64,000 bases of DNA from positions 62,001 to 126,000 of the forward strand of contig NZ_JALJXJ010000001.1 in NCBI RefSeq assembly GCF_024170005.1, read 5' to 3'. The notes beneath the pieces were generated by a model. That model was not told the origin of the DNA. It did not search any database and saw only the letters and a program-made list of their open reading frames with translations. This document shows, piece by piece, positions 1 through 8,807 of the stretch (positions are counted from its first letter, which is position 1; each line of letters begins with the position of its first letter). This DNA is from Azospirillum lipoferum (lineage in GTDB: Bacteria > Pseudomonadota > Alphaproteobacteria > Azospirillales > Azospirillaceae). The position numbers were made by a program, and so were the translations under genes.

Positions 1-245
1 GCTACGAGCTGAAGACCTGGAGCCGCGACTTCACCGGCGCCGAAGAGGGCCGCGTCGGCCTGAAGGGCTCGCCGACCGTGGTGTCGAAGGTGTTCGTGCC
101 GAAGCCGCGGGCGGAGAAGGCGAAGATGATCGTCGCCGATACCGACACCCCTGACGCGATGGCCGCCGCCGCCATCGACGCCATCTTCGCCGCCCAGCCC
201 AAGCTGGCCGGCGACCTGCTCGCCCGCGCCGCGGCCGGGCTCTGA
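1..245 (+). CDS. fixA: FixA, electron-transfer flavoprotein beta-type subunit (C-terminal part)
   Basis: The frame that opens at position 3 gives the last 80 residues of an ETF beta-family protein and stops at 243-245; the gene begins outside the window. The segment GLKGSPTVV is the conserved nucleotide-binding stretch of the ETF beta family. FixA pairs with FixB, and with FixC and FixX forms the membrane-associated complex that uses NADH to reduce the low-potential donor of nitrogenase while passing the other electron to quinone. The short 25-bp gap to fixB and the order A-B-C-X support FixA rather than a fatty-acid-oxidation ETF beta. Partial by window edge, not broken. Confidence 0.93.
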   Translation, partial: YELKTWSRDFTGAEEGRVGLKGSPTVVSKVFVPKPRAEKAKMIVADTDTPDAMAAAAIDAIFAAQPKLAGDLLARAAAGL

Positions 246-270
246 CGATTTACCCGCGGGAGACCCGACG

Positions 271-1350
271 ATGAGCGAACCGAGCAAGCCCCAGGGCCGC
301 AAGTTTCAGCTTCCCGAACACCTGAAGGTTTACAAGAACGTCTGGGTAATCGTGGAGCAGGAGCGCGGCATCGTCCATTCCGTGTCGCTGGAACTGCTGG
401 GCGAGGCCCGCAAGCTGGCCGACAAGCTGGGGGTGGAGGTGGGTGCCGTGGTGCTGGGCGCCGAGAGCCCCGACCTGAACCGCATCTGCGGCGACGCCAT
501 CAGCTATGGTGCTGACATCGTCTACAAGGTGACCGACCCGGCGCTGGCCGACTACCGCACCGACCCCTATTGCCGCGTCATGACCGACGTGGTGAACACC
601 CACAAGCCGGAGATCGTGCTGCTGGGTGCCACCACGCTGGGCCGCGATCTGGCCGGCGCCATTGCCACCACGCTGGCGACGGGCCTGACCGCCGACTGCA
701 CCGAGCTGGACATCTACGCCGACAACCGCTCGCTGGCAGCCACCCGGCCGACCTTCGGTGGCACGCTGCTGTGCACCATCCAGACCTTGGCCTATCGGCC
801 GCAGATGGCCACCGTCCGCCCGCGCGTCATGGCGATGCCGGAGCGCGACGACGCCCGCACCGGTCGCGTCATCGAAATCCAGCCGGACCTGCGCGAAGAG
901 GACATCGTTACCAAGGTCCTGAACTTCATCGCCGACCGCGAGCAGAACGAGGCGCAGTTGGCCTTCGCCGACATCATCGTGTCGGCCGGCAAGGGGCTGG
1001 GCAAGGTCGAGAACATGAAGCTGGTCTTCGACCTCGCCAGGGTGCTGGGCGCCGAGGTCGGGGTGACCCGCCCGCTGGTCCAGGCCGGCTGGGCGACCAA
1101 CGATCGTCAGGTCGGGCAGACCGGCAAGACGGTGCGGCCGAAGCTCTACATCGCCGCCGGCATCTCCGGCGCCATCCAGCATCGGGTCGGCATGGAGAAG
1201 TCGGACCTGATCCTGGCGATCAACACCGATCCCAACGCGACGATCTTCGACTTCGCCCATCTCGGGCTGGTCGGCGACGCGCTGAAGATCCTGCCGGCGC
1301 TGACCGATGCCTTCGGTCGCCGCCTGTCCGTCAACCGCATGGCCGGCTGA
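271..1350 (+). CDS. fixB: FixB, electron-transfer flavoprotein alpha-type subunit
   Basis: 359 residues, the usual length for FixB. The N-terminal half is an ETF alpha/beta Rossmann-like domain (for example [13 protein letters not shown] near residues 60-75) and the C-terminal half is the FAD-binding domain, with [20 protein letters not shown] and HRVGMEKSD as the typical ETF alpha signature. It forms the bifurcating heterodimer with FixA. The ATG at 271 follows a purine-rich GGGAG. It lies between fixA and fixC in a tight operon. The long antisense frame across it is a codon-bias shadow. Confidence 0.96.
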   Translation: MSEPSKPQGRKFQLPEHLKVYKNVWVIVEQERGIVHSVSLELLGEARKLADKLGVEVGAVVLGAESPDLNRICGDAISYGADIVYKVTDPALADYRTDPYCRVMTDVVNTHKPEIVLLGATTLGRDLAGAIATTLATGLTADCTELDIYADNRSLAATRPTFGGTLLCTIQTLAYRPQMATVRPRVMAMPERDDARTGRVIEIQPDLREEDIVTKVLNFIADREQNEAQLAFADIIVSAGKGLGKVENMKLVFDLARVLGAEVGVTRPLVQAGWATNDRQVGQTGKTVRPKLYIAAGISGAIQHRVGMEKSDLILAINTDPNATIFDFAHLGLVGDALKILPALTDAFGRRLSVNRMAG

Positions 1351-1378
1351 CCGCCGGACGAGAAAGGAGCCTGTCGAC

Positions 1379-2680
1379 ATGGTCGAAAAGTTCGATGCCA
1401 TCGTCATCGGTGCCGGTCCGTCCGGCAACGCCGCCACCTACACGCTGGCCAAGCAGGGGCTGAAGGTGCTCCAGCTCGAGCGCGGCGAATATCCCGGCGC
1501 CAAGAACGTCCAGGGCGGCATCATGTATTCGCATGAGCTGGAGAAGATCATCCCGGATTTCCGGGACGATTGCCCGACCGAACGCCACATCATCGAACAG
1601 CGCGTCTGGCTGCTGGGCGAAGACAGCTATGTCGGCACCAACTACCGCTCGGAAGCCTTCAACAGCGACAGGCCGAACCGCTACACCATCATCCGCGCCA
1701 ACATCGACAAATGGTGGGGCGAGCAGATCCGCAAGGTCGGAGGCCTCCAGATCTGCGAGACCACAGTGACGGAGCTGATCCGCGATCCGTCGGGCAAGGT
1801 GACCGGCGTGCGGACCGACCGCGAGGGCGGTGAAATCCACGCCGACGTCGTCATCATGGCCGACGGCGTCAACGCCCTGCTGGCCAAGCGCGCCGGCCTC
1901 CAGGACGAGGCCGCGCCGGAGAATGTGGCGCTGGCGGTCAAGGAAATCCTCTTCATCGATCCGGAGCTGATCCAGCAGCGCTTCGGCATCAAGGAGGACG
2001 AGGGCGTCGTCATCGAGATCATGGGCAAGGTGACCAAGGGGATGGTCGGCACCGCCTTCCTTTATACCAACAAGGAATCGCTGACGATCGGCATCGGTTG
2101 CCTGATCTCCGACTTCAAGAACGGCTCCTGCCCGCCTTACCGGATGCTGGAGGACCTGAAGAACCATCCCGTCATCAAGCCGCTGATCGAAGGGGCGGAG
2201 ATGAAGGAATATGCTGCCCACATGATCCCGGAGGGCGGTTACAAGGCGGTTCCGCAGCTCTATGGCGACGGCTGGATGGTGGTCGGCGACGCCGCTCACT
2301 TCAACAACGCCGCCCACCGTGAAGGCTCCAACCTTGCCATGGCCTCGGGCCGGATGGCGGCGGAGACGGTGATCGAGCTGAAGGCCGCCGGCAAGGGTTA
2401 CAGCGCGTCAAACCTCGCCGCCTACAAGAAGAAGCTGGACGACAGCTTCGTCATGAAGGATCTCAAGAAGTATCGTGAGCTGCCCGGCATCATGCATGGC
2501 AACAAACAATTCTTCGGCGCCTATCCCGACGAAATCACCGCGGCGGCCCACAACTGGTTCACCGTGGACAGCATCGACAAGAAGACGAAGGAAAAACAGA
2601 TCATGAAGTCCTTCATCAAGCGTCGTTCGGTGATGGGACTGGTCGGTGACGCAATCAAGCTGGTGAGGGCCGTGCGATGA
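1379..2680 (+). CDS. fixC: FixC, FAD-dependent ETF-quinone oxidoreductase-like flavoprotein
   Basis: 433 residues from the ATG at 1379, which has GAAAGGAG ten bases upstream; the longer open frame to 1307 overlaps fixB and has no such site. The N-terminus carries a dinucleotide-binding GAGPSG motif (about residues 11-16) followed by an acidic E at the end of beta-2 (QLERGEYPG). Further on, VVGDAAHFNNAAHREGSNLA is the second FAD-contacting motif. FixC is related to ETF:ubiquinone oxidoreductase and passes the high-potential electron of the bifurcation to quinone. Its stop overlaps the fixX start, so the two are translationally coupled. Confidence 0.96.
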   Translation: MVEKFDAIVIGAGPSGNAATYTLAKQGLKVLQLERGEYPGAKNVQGGIMYSHELEKIIPDFRDDCPTERHIIEQRVWLLGEDSYVGTNYRSEAFNSDRPNRYTIIRANIDKWWGEQIRKVGGLQICETTVTELIRDPSGKVTGVRTDREGGEIHADVVIMADGVNALLAKRAGLQDEAAPENVALAVKEILFIDPELIQQRFGIKEDEGVVIEIMGKVTKGMVGTAFLYTNKESLTIGIGCLISDFKNGSCPPYRMLEDLKNHPVIKPLIEGAEMKEYAAHMIPEGGYKAVPQLYGDGWMVVGDAAHFNNAAHREGSNLAMASGRMAAETVIELKAAGKGYSASNLAAYKKKLDDSFVMKDLKKYRELPGIMHGNKQFFGAYPDEITAAAHNWFTVDSIDKKTKEKQIMKSFIKRRSVMGLVGDAIKLVRAVR

Positions 2681-2970
2681 GCATCATGGTCAAGGTCGAA
2701 GAGAAGCTCTATCAGAACCGTTACATTGTCGACGAGAGCCGGCCGCATATCCAGATCAAGAGCGTGGAGGCCTGCCAGACGTGCGAGAAGCAGGCTTGCA
2801 CCTTCTGCTGTCCGGCCGCCTGCTACAGCAAGAACGAGACCGGCGGCGTGACGCTGGTGACAGACGGCTGCCTGGAATGTGGCACCTGCCGCGTCGTCTG
2901 CCAGGACAAGGGCAACATCGCCTGGGACTATCCGCGTGGCGGTTACGGCATCAGCTACAAGTTCGGCTGA
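2677..2970 (+). CDS. fixX: FixX, ferredoxin-like protein
   Basis: 97 residues, the normal FixX length. Two cysteine clusters are visible: CQTCEKQACTFCCPAAC (about residues 33-49) and CLECGTCRVVC (about 65-75). The second is a [4Fe-4S]-type C-x2-C-x2-C-x3-C motif. FixX is the iron-sulfur partner of FixC in ETF-quinone oxidoreductase-type electron transfer. The ATG overlaps the fixC stop by four bases (ATGA). The C-terminus GGYGISYKFG is typical of FixX. A terminator hairpin follows within 35 bp, so this is the last gene of the fix operon. Confidence 0.95.
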   Translation: MSIMVKVEEKLYQNRYIVDESRPHIQIKSVEACQTCEKQACTFCCPAACYSKNETGGVTLVTDGCLECGTCRVVCQDKGNIAWDYPRGGYGISYKFG

Positions 2971-3002
2971 CCCTCTTCCGCTATCTTCCTCCGGACTTCG
3001 AT

Positions 3003-3037
3003 GGCCCCCGTGCAATTGCGCGGGGGCCGGTTTGTTT
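3003..3037 (+). terminator. Rho-independent terminator after fixX
   Basis: GGCCCCCG (3003-3010) pairs with CGGGGGCC (3021-3028) across a 10-base loop, followed by GGTTTGTTT. It lies 32 bp past the fixX stop and before the convergent response-regulator gene. Confidence 0.8.
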
Positions 3038-3049
3038 CGGGGGAGCAGC

Positions 3050-3481
3050 TTATGAGGGGGCCTGCGTCGAAGCTCCCTGCAACAACGCCTCCGCCGCATG
3101 ACCCAGCGCCCGCTGGAGTTCCGCCGGGAAGTAGGGCTTGCGGACGAAGCCGAAGGGGTTGCATTCAGCGGCGCGATGGCGAGTTTCGGCATCGCCGAAG
3201 GCGGATGTGAAGATGCAGCGGATGCCCGTCTGCCTGCGGATCGTCGCCGCGGCCTCGATCCCGTCGCGCGGGCCGAGCAGGCGGATATCCATCATCACGA
3301 CGTCCGGACGCAACCGCTCCGCTGCTGCGATGGCACCGTCGGCATTGTCCTCGATCCCGACGACGGCAAATCCCAGCATCCCCAGAATCTCTTCCAAAGC
3401 CATGGCGGCGAGGCTCTCGTCTTCGACGATGAGGATGCGAAGGGGGTGTTCGGAGGCAGGCGAAGGGTCGGTCATCATCAT
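3050..3481 (-). CDS. Single-domain response regulator
   Basis: 143 residues comprising one receiver domain and no output domain. The acidic pocket is EDE (residues 20-22), the phospho-acceptor is Asp65 in VVMMDIRLLG, the Thr/Ser switch is in FTSAFG (about 91-96), and the conserved Lys is K115 in FVRKPY. Short C-terminal tail. Such proteins act as phosphate shuttles or by protein-protein contact. It is convergent with fixX and reads into the terminator region between them; no kinase is adjacent. Three Met codons occur at the start, and I use the first. Whether it has any role in nitrogen fixation cannot be told from sequence. Confidence 0.9.
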   Translation of the reverse strand: MMMTDPSPASEHPLRILIVEDESLAAMALEEILGMLGFAVVGIEDNADGAIAAAERLRPDVVMMDIRLLGPRDGIEAAATIRRQTGIRCIFTSAFGDAETRHRAAECNPFGFVRKPYFPAELQRALGHAAEALLQGASTQAPS

Positions 3482-3762
3482 CGCGCAAAGAGTGTCACAA
3501 GGATTTTACAGGAGACACGCAACCAGCGAACCTGAAAAGCGCAGGATTATGACCAATGGCGAAGTCTGCGTCCGCCGCATGGGTGGGGAGGGCAAAGCGT
3601 TGCCCCGGCTGTCACCGGACACTTGTTTTTCACCGCTCCGGCGTACCATCTCTCTGATACGGCTGTTTTCACGAGCGAGCATCGCGGACCTGCACCTGTC
3701 CCTTGCAGGCTATTGGACGGGTTGTTGGCGGGTCTGCTCCCTTCTGCATGAGGAGACCGGCG

Positions 3763-4065
3763 ATGGAACTGCGTGTCTGTTTCGAAAACATGGAAAACGT
3801 CAACGTCAACGACGCGGCGATGATGAAGCATTACACCAAGAGTTATCTGGCGGATTTCGACCCGGAATGGGCCGGCTTCATCATGCTGCCCCATGACGAG
3901 ACCATGCGCGCGACGATGGAGCCCGCCTGGCAGGTGCTGATCCGTGACGCCACTCCGCGGACGGAGCAGGAGTTGCTGCGCTATCTCGATGAAAATCCGA
4001 TGGCGGCCTATCACGTCCACGTCTACCGGCGCGACGGCGGCCGGAACGAGAGCAAGATCCACTGA
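3763..4065 (+). CDS. Small conserved-looking acidic protein in the nif cluster, function unknown
   Basis: 100 residues from the ATG at 3763, which has AGGAG 12 bases upstream (3751-3755); the longer open frame to 3703 has no ribosome site. I do not recognise a family. The protein is soluble, rich in Met and acidic residues at the N-terminus (NVNVNDAAMMKHY), with a central DPEWAGFIMLP and a C-terminal YHVHVYRRDGG. It has no membrane segment or cysteine cluster (one Cys, residue 6). It is transcribed toward nifW, and a strong terminator follows its stop by 8 bp. Codon use matches its neighbours, so it is likely a real gene. Location between fixX and nifW suggests a nitrogen-fixation role, but that is inference. 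Confidence 0.75.
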   Translation: MELRVCFENMENVNVNDAAMMKHYTKSYLADFDPEWAGFIMLPHDETMRATMEPAWQVLIRDATPRTEQELLRYLDENPMAAYHVHVYRRDGGRNESKIH

Positions 4066-4070
4066 CGACG

Positions 4071-4097
4071 AAGGGGGCGCGGCAGGCGCCCCCTTTT
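4071..4097 (+). terminator. Terminator between the 3763 gene and nifW
   Basis: GGGGGCGC (4073-4080) pairs perfectly with GCGCCCCC (4086-4093) around a 5-base loop, then TTTTC. It is 8 bp after the stop of the + strand gene. It also has a short A/T flank for the convergent nifW transcript. Confidence 0.85.
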
Positions 4098-4150
4098 CAT
4101 CACTTTCTTCTTTGGGCGGGCTTCTTTGGGCCGGCACCGGCGCCGGCGGC

Positions 4151-4486
4151 TCAGCCGGCCGGGGTGCCCAACAGGCTGTCCAGCGGAACGAAGCGGTCGG
4201 CCATCTTGCGCGCCTCCTCCTTGTGGACCTTGAAGGTCTTCTCCGCGATGGCGTTGGAGACCACGAAATCCTGGTACGCCCGCTCCAGATGGAAGCGGTA
4301 GCGCGCCGACATTCCCTCGTCGTCCAGCCCTTCCATCCCATGGTCCGCCGACAGGTAATCGTGGAAGCGCTGCAGGATGTGCAGGCGGTTCACGTTCACC
4401 ACGCGCTGGTCATAGGTGACATGGAAGAAGCGCAGGAAGTCTTCCGCGGTTTCCAGATCGTCGAGGTCGTCGGTGAAATCGCTCAT
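4151..4486 (-). CDS. nifW: NifW, nitrogenase-stabilizing/protective protein
   Basis: 111 residues from the ATG at 4486 (AAGGAG at 4494-4499 on this strand, 7 bases upstream). The sequence matches the NifW family along its length: LETAEDFLRFFHVTYD, VVNVNRLHILQRFHDYL and the C-terminal EKTFKVHKEEAR. NifW associates with the MoFe protein and is thought to protect nitrogenase from oxygen damage or help its maturation. It is the last gene of the iscA-nifU-nifS-nifV-cysE-nifW run, 13 bp after cysE. Its stop is convergent with the unknown gene at 3763. Confidence 0.93.
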   Translation of the reverse strand: MSDFTDDLDDLETAEDFLRFFHVTYDQRVVNVNRLHILQRFHDYLSADHGMEGLDDEGMSARYRFHLERAYQDFVVSNAIAEKTFKVHKEEARKMADRFVPLDSLLGTPAG

Positions 4487-4499
4487 CGTCGAAGGCTCC

Positions 4500-5354
4500 T
4501 CACGCGTGCTGCTGGGTGGAAGGGGAGGGGCCGCACCCCTCCTGATCGCAGATGTTGCCACAAGAACTGCAGGCCACACCGTCCAAACGGATATCGCCCA
4601 GCCGAATTTCCGACAGGCGGATGTTCTTATCAAGAAACTGTGACGGTACCGTTGCGGTGTGCGCCTCAAGGCGGGCTTCGATCCGGTTGATGTGCTCGAT
4701 CAGGCAGGCAATGGCCTTGCCGACCGGGTCGGGCATCAGATGATGTTCCAGGTCGATGCCCTGATTGGAAAGATGGGGTTCCGAGAGTTGGCGGCCGGAC
4801 AGCGGACGCTGGCTCTCCGGCCGCACCACCCGGCCGGGGATGCCGACCACCGTCATGCCCGGCGGTACCGGCTTGGTCACCACCGAGTTGGCACCGACCC
4901 GCGCGTTGGCTCCGACGGTGATCGGTCCCAGGATCTTGGCGCCGGCACCGACCAGCACGCCGTCCATCAGCGTCGGGTGCCGTTTGCCCTTGGTCCAGGA
5001 GGTGCCGCCCAGCGTCACCCCATGATAGAGCGTCACGTCGTCGCCGATCTCCGCCGTCTCGCCGATCACCACGCCGGCGCCATGGTCGATGAAGAAACGG
5101 CGGCCGATGTTGGCGCCCGGGTGGATGTCGATGTTGGTCACCGCGCGGGCGACATAGGACAGGAAGCGTGCCGGCCACCGCAGGCCCCGCCGCCACGCAG
5201 CATTGGCGAAGCGATGGAACACCAGCGCATGGATGCCGGGATAGCAGGTGAGCACGTCGAAGACGTTGCGCGCCGCCGGGTCCCGGTCGAACACGCAGGC
5301 GACGTCTTCGCGCAGCAGGGCGACGATTCCTGGAGAACTTCCGAGCTTGCTCAT
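4500..5354 (-). CDS. cysE: Serine O-acetyltransferase (CysE/NifP type) with a cysteine-rich tail
   Basis: 284 residues. Residues about 1-190 are a classical serine acetyltransferase: an N-terminal helical domain and a left-handed beta-helix with [31 protein letters not shown] and KRHPTL. It makes O-acetylserine from serine and acetyl-CoA, the precursor of the cysteine that NifS uses. Its start overlaps the nifV stop (ATGA), so it is a nif-dedicated copy like NifP of Azotobacter. Odd feature: about 90 extra C-terminal residues, including the coil-prone [18 protein letters not shown] and then [13 protein letters not shown], a C-x2-C-x3-C-x4-C cluster that looks metal- or cluster-binding. That tail is not needed for catalysis in the family. 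Confidence 0.94.
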   Translation of the reverse strand: MSKLGSSPGIVALLREDVACVFDRDPAARNVFDVLTCYPGIHALVFHRFANAAWRRGLRWPARFLSYVARAVTNIDIHPGANIGRRFFIDHGAGVVIGETAEIGDDVTLYHGVTLGGTSWTKGKRHPTLMDGVLVGAGAKILGPITVGANARVGANSVVTKPVPPGMTVVGIPGRVVRPESQRPLSGRQLSEPHLSNQGIDLEHHLMPDPVGKAIACLIEHINRIEARLEAHTATVPSQFLDKNIRLSEIRLGDIRLDGVACSSCGNICDQEGCGPSPSTQQHA

Positions 5355-6472
5355 GTCGCCGCCTCCAGAAAGGCGTGCAGTTCTTCGGTCGTCGGCGGCC
5401 GTTTGGCCCGGGTGGCCAGTGCCCGCACGCGCGGCAGCACCGCCTGCGCCGTGGCGTCGTCGCAGGCGACGCCGAGCCGTTCATAGGCCAGCTTCACCGC
5501 GGTGGTGCCGGAATGCTTGCCCAGCACGATGCGGTGTTCGCGCCCGACCTCGGCCGGGTCGAAATTCTGGTAGGTGGCGCGGTCGCGCAGCAGCCCATCG
5601 ACATGGATGCCGGCCTCGTGGGTGAAGACGGCGGCGCCGACGATCGACTTGTTGACCGCCACCGGCCGGTTCGACGCCCGCTCCACCAGATCGCTGATGG
5701 TGCCGAGCGACCGCGTCTCGACGCCGGTGTCGATGTGGTAGAGGTGCTTCAGCGACACCACCACCTCTTCCAGCGGCGCGTTGCCGGCGCGCTCGCCCAG
5801 GCCGTTCACCGTGGTGTTGACATGGGTGGCGCCGCCCAGCACCGCAGCCAGCGAATTGGCATTGGCGAGGCCCAAATCGTCATGGGCGTGGATCTCGATC
5901 TCCAGGTCGGTGGCCCGGCGCAGCCGTTCGATGCAGGCGCGCGTCTGGAAGGGATCGAGCACGCCCAGCGTGTCGGCGAAGCGGAAGCGCCGTGCGCCGG
6001 CTGCTTGCGCCACCGTGGCGGCGGCGATCAGGAAATCCATGTCGGCGCGCGACGAATCCTCGCCGCCGACGCTGACCTCCATCCCATGGTCGCGCGCCTG
6101 TTTCACCCGGCGCTCGATCTCCGCCAATGCCCAGGCGCGGCTGCGCTTCAGCTTCTTCGTGATGTGGATGTCCGACACCGGCATCGACAAATTGACGAAG
6201 CCGACGTTGCAGGACAGCGCCGCCTTCAGGTCGGTGTCGTGCATGCGGCACCACACCATCAGCCGGCCCTTCAGCCCCAGCGACGCCACGGCGCGGATGC
6301 CCTCACGCTCCTCCTCGCCCATGGCGGGAATGCCGATCTCCTGCTCCGGCACGCCGGCGGAGTCGAGCGCCTTGGCGATGGCGATCTTCTCGTCGAGCGT
6401 GAAGGCGACGCCGGCGGTCTGCTCGCCGTCGCGCAGCGTGGTGTCGTTGATGGTGGCGAAGGTGATGGGCAT
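5351..6472 (-). CDS. nifV: NifV, homocitrate synthase
   Basis: 373 residues, normal for NifV. It condenses acetyl-CoA with 2-oxoglutarate to homocitrate, the organic ligand of the nitrogenase FeMo cofactor. Motifs of the DRE-TIM metallolyase family are clear: [14 protein letters not shown] near residue 11, the metal-binding [16 protein letters not shown], and [16 protein letters not shown]. The ATG at 6472 is preceded by GAGGTG. It lies 133 bp after nifS and overlaps cysE by four bases. The gap from nifS holds a GC-rich hairpin-forming stretch that may modulate read-through. The nif context and NifV-type sequence favour this over LeuA or a lysine-pathway homocitrate synthase. Confidence 0.96.
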   Translation of the reverse strand: MPITFATINDTTLRDGEQTAGVAFTLDEKIAIAKALDSAGVPEQEIGIPAMGEEEREGIRAVASLGLKGRLMVWCRMHDTDLKAALSCNVGFVNLSMPVSDIHITKKLKRSRAWALAEIERRVKQARDHGMEVSVGGEDSSRADMDFLIAAATVAQAAGARRFRFADTLGVLDPFQTRACIERLRRATDLEIEIHAHDDLGLANANSLAAVLGGATHVNTTVNGLGERAGNAPLEEVVVSLKHLYHIDTGVETRSLGTISDLVERASNRPVAVNKSIVGAAVFTHEAGIHVDGLLRDRATYQNFDPAEVGREHRIVLGKHSGTTAVKLAYERLGVACDDATAQAVLPRVRALATRAKRPPTTEELHAFLEAAT

Positions 6473-6605
6473 GGGGGCACCTCGCGCGTGGGGACCACCT
6501 GTCCCCTATGAGAAGTGTCGCAGACCGGGCCGGGAACCCGCCCCGACGGGGTGTCGTCGGGCGGGGTGCCGGGACGGGCCACCGGCCCGGCCTGCGATTC
6601 CGGTG

Positions 6606-7811
6606 TTACGAATAAACGGGCGCGAACTCTTTCGGCCGTCCGGCTTCCTGCTGCCAGTAGGGCGACAGGCTGCGCAGCTTGGCGATGATGCCGGGCACCA
6701 CGGCGATGACCCGGTCGATCTCCTCCTCCGTCGTGTCGCGCGACAGCGAGAAGCGGGTGGCGCCATGGGCAGCGGTGTAGGGCACGCCCATGGCACGCAT
6801 GACGTGGCTGGGCTCCAGCGATCCCGAGGTGCAGGCGGAGCCGGAGGACGCGGCGATGCCGGCCTCGTTCAGCAGCAGCAGGATCGCCTCGCCCTCGATG
6901 TATTCGAAGGCGATGTTGCAGGTGTTGGGCAGGCGGTCGTCCGGGTTGCCGGTGACGAAGCAGCTCGGCACCGCCGCCAGGATCGCCTGTTCCAGCTTGT
7001 CGCGCAGCGCCTTCACCCGCGTGTTCTCTTCGCCCATATGGACGAGCGCCAGCTGGGCGGCGGCGCCCAGCCCGACAATGGCGGGGGCGTTCTCGGTACC
7101 GGCGCGGCGCGAGCGTTCCTGATGGCCGCCGCGCAGCATCGGGCGGAAGCGCAGGCCACGTTTGACGTACAGCGCACCGATGCCTTTTGGGGCGTGCAGT
7201 TTGTGGCCGGACAGCGACAGCATGTCGATGGCGCTGTCGGCCAGCTTCATTGGGATCTTGCCGACTGACTGCACCGCGTCGGTGTGGAAGACGGCGCCGA
7301 CCTCCTTGGCCATGCGCGCCAGTTCCTCCACCGGGAAGATTGTTCCGGTCTCGTTGTTGGCCCACATGATGGAGACGATGGCGACCCGGTCGGACAATGC
7401 TGCGCGGTAGGCCTCCATGTCGAGGTTGCCCCGGTTGTCCACCGGAATGCGGTGGACGGTGTAGCCGCGCTTCTTCTCCAGATACTCGCAGAGCGCCAGC
7501 ACGCCGGGATGTTCGACCACGCTGGTGATGATCTCGCGCTTCTTCGGATAGGCCTCCAGCGCCGACAGAATGGCGGTGTTGTCGCTTTCCGTCCCGCCGG
7601 AGGTGAAAACGATCTCGCTGTCATGGGCGGCACCGAGCAGCGCCTGGACCTGCTTGCGCGCCCATTCGATCTTGCCGCCCACCGCGGCGCCGAAGCCGTG
7701 CATGGAGGACGGGTTGCCGAAATGCTCGGTGAAGAGCGGCAGCATCTCCTGCAGCACTTCCGGGTCGACGCGGGTGGTGGCGTTGTTGTCGAGATAGATG
7801 CCCTGGCTCAT
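6606..7811 (-). CDS. nifS: NifS, cysteine desulfurase
   Basis: 401 residues. This PLP enzyme takes sulfur from cysteine as a persulfide and hands it to NifU. The PLP lysine is K204 in SLSGHKLHAPKG, and the catalytic cysteine is C327 in SSGSACTSGSLEPSHVM, matching the group I NifS/IscS layout. N-terminal YLDNNATTRVDPEV is the typical start. It begins 15 bp after the nifU stop and is in the same operon as iscA, nifU and nifV. No defect is seen. Confidence 0.97.
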   Translation of the reverse strand: MSQGIYLDNNATTRVDPEVLQEMLPLFTEHFGNPSSMHGFGAAVGGKIEWARKQVQALLGAAHDSEIVFTSGGTESDNTAILSALEAYPKKREIITSVVEHPGVLALCEYLEKKRGYTVHRIPVDNRGNLDMEAYRAALSDRVAIVSIMWANNETGTIFPVEELARMAKEVGAVFHTDAVQSVGKIPMKLADSAIDMLSLSGHKLHAPKGIGALYVKRGLRFRPMLRGGHQERSRRAGTENAPAIVGLGAAAQLALVHMGEENTRVKALRDKLEQAILAAVPSCFVTGNPDDRLPNTCNIAFEYIEGEAILLLLNEAGIAASSGSACTSGSLEPSHVMRAMGVPYTAAHGATRFSLSRDTTEEEIDRVIAVVPGIIAKLRSLSPYWQQEAGRPKEFAPVYS

Positions 7812-7826
7812 GGTCTGGCGCTCCCC

Positions 7827-8750
7827 TTAGCCCGCGTGGGCCGGCATGAGGGACGCGGGCTTGACCCGCACAAACTCGCCGAGCTTCTCGACCAGCTTCA
7901 TCTGCACGCCCATCATCGTGCCGGCCGACTGCGAACAGCCGGAGCAGGCGCCGGAGAGCCGCACATAGATGTCCTTGCCGTCGATGTCGACCAGCTCCAC
8001 GTCGCCGCCATCGCGCTGGATCTGCGGACGCATCTCCTCGATGGCGCTCATGATAGCCTGCATGCGCTGGACGTTGGTCAGCTTCGGGGCCGCCGCCGGC
8101 TCTGCCTTGGGCTCCAGCGGCTTGATGGCGTCCAGCCCGACGGTGCCGGGGGCATGCTTTGCGGCGGGCTTCAGGGCGCCGGTCTTCGCCAGCACCTCTT
8201 CCAGCACCTCCTCGATCTTCTCGTGGCAGGTCTGGCAGGAACCGCCGGCCTTGGTGTAGTGGGTGACCTCCTCCAGCGTGGTCAGGCCGTTGACGGTCAC
8301 CGCCCGCTCGATCATCGCAGCGTCGATGCCGAAGCATTTGCAGACCAGCTCGCCTTCCTCATGGTCGTCTTCCCACGCCTCGCCCTTGTAGTTGGCAATG
8401 GCGGCGCGCAGAGCCTCCGCACCCATGACGGAGCAGTGCATCTTTTCCGGCGGCAAGCCGCCCAGATACTCGGCGATGTCGCGGTTGGTCAGGGTCAGCG
8501 CCTCGTCCACCGTCTTGCCGATGATCATCTCGGTCAGCGCGGACGACGACGCGATGGCCGACCCGCAGCCAAAGGTCTGGAACTTCGCATCCAGGATGAT
8601 CTGGGTATCGGGATCGACCTTCAGCATCAGACGCAGCGCGTCGCCGCAGGTGATGGAGCCGACCTCGCCGACCGCGTTGGCGCTGTCCAGGACACCGGAG
8701 TTCTTCGGGTTGAAGAAGTGTTCCTTGACCTTGTCGGTGTAGTTCCACAT
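7827..8750 (-). CDS. nifU: NifU, modular Fe-S scaffold
   Basis: 307 residues with all three NifU modules. The IscU-like domain has Cys35, Cys62 and Cys106; the central permanent [2Fe-2S] domain has Cys137, Cys139, Cys172 and Cys175; and the C-terminal Nfu domain has the CSGC pair Cys269/Cys272. The start at 8750 gives the canonical MWNYTDKV. It assembles [2Fe-2S] and [4Fe-4S] clusters from NifS-derived sulfur for delivery to nitrogenase components. An Ala/Pro/Lys-rich linker (about 188-224) separates the central and Nfu domains. It sits between iscA and nifS. Confidence 0.98.
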   Translation of the reverse strand: MWNYTDKVKEHFFNPKNSGVLDSANAVGEVGSITCGDALRLMLKVDPDTQIILDAKFQTFGCGSAIASSSALTEMIIGKTVDEALTLTNRDIAEYLGGLPPEKMHCSVMGAEALRAAIANYKGEAWEDDHEEGELVCKCFGIDAAMIERAVTVNGLTTLEEVTHYTKAGGSCQTCHEKIEEVLEEVLAKTGALKPAAKHAPGTVGLDAIKPLEPKAEPAAAPKLTNVQRMQAIMSAIEEMRPQIQRDGGDVELVDIDGKDIYVRLSGACSGCSQSAGTMMGVQMKLVEKLGEFVRVKPASLMPAHAG

Positions 8751-8807
8751 GTCGCTGCTGCCTTTCCGTGGGGTGCGCGCCTAGGGGAAGAGATGTCCGG
8801 GAAAAAT

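Noticed and set aside
250-1437. 395-residue open frame antisense to fixB
   Set aside because: It is the mirror of GC-rich codon bias; the product is Gly/His/Asp-rich low complexity with no domain, while the + strand encodes clear FixB.
3482-3762. Nif-type promoter upstream of the unknown gene at 3763
   Set aside because: I searched for TGGC-N8-TTGC and TGT-N10-ACA patterns here and found none with correct spacing.
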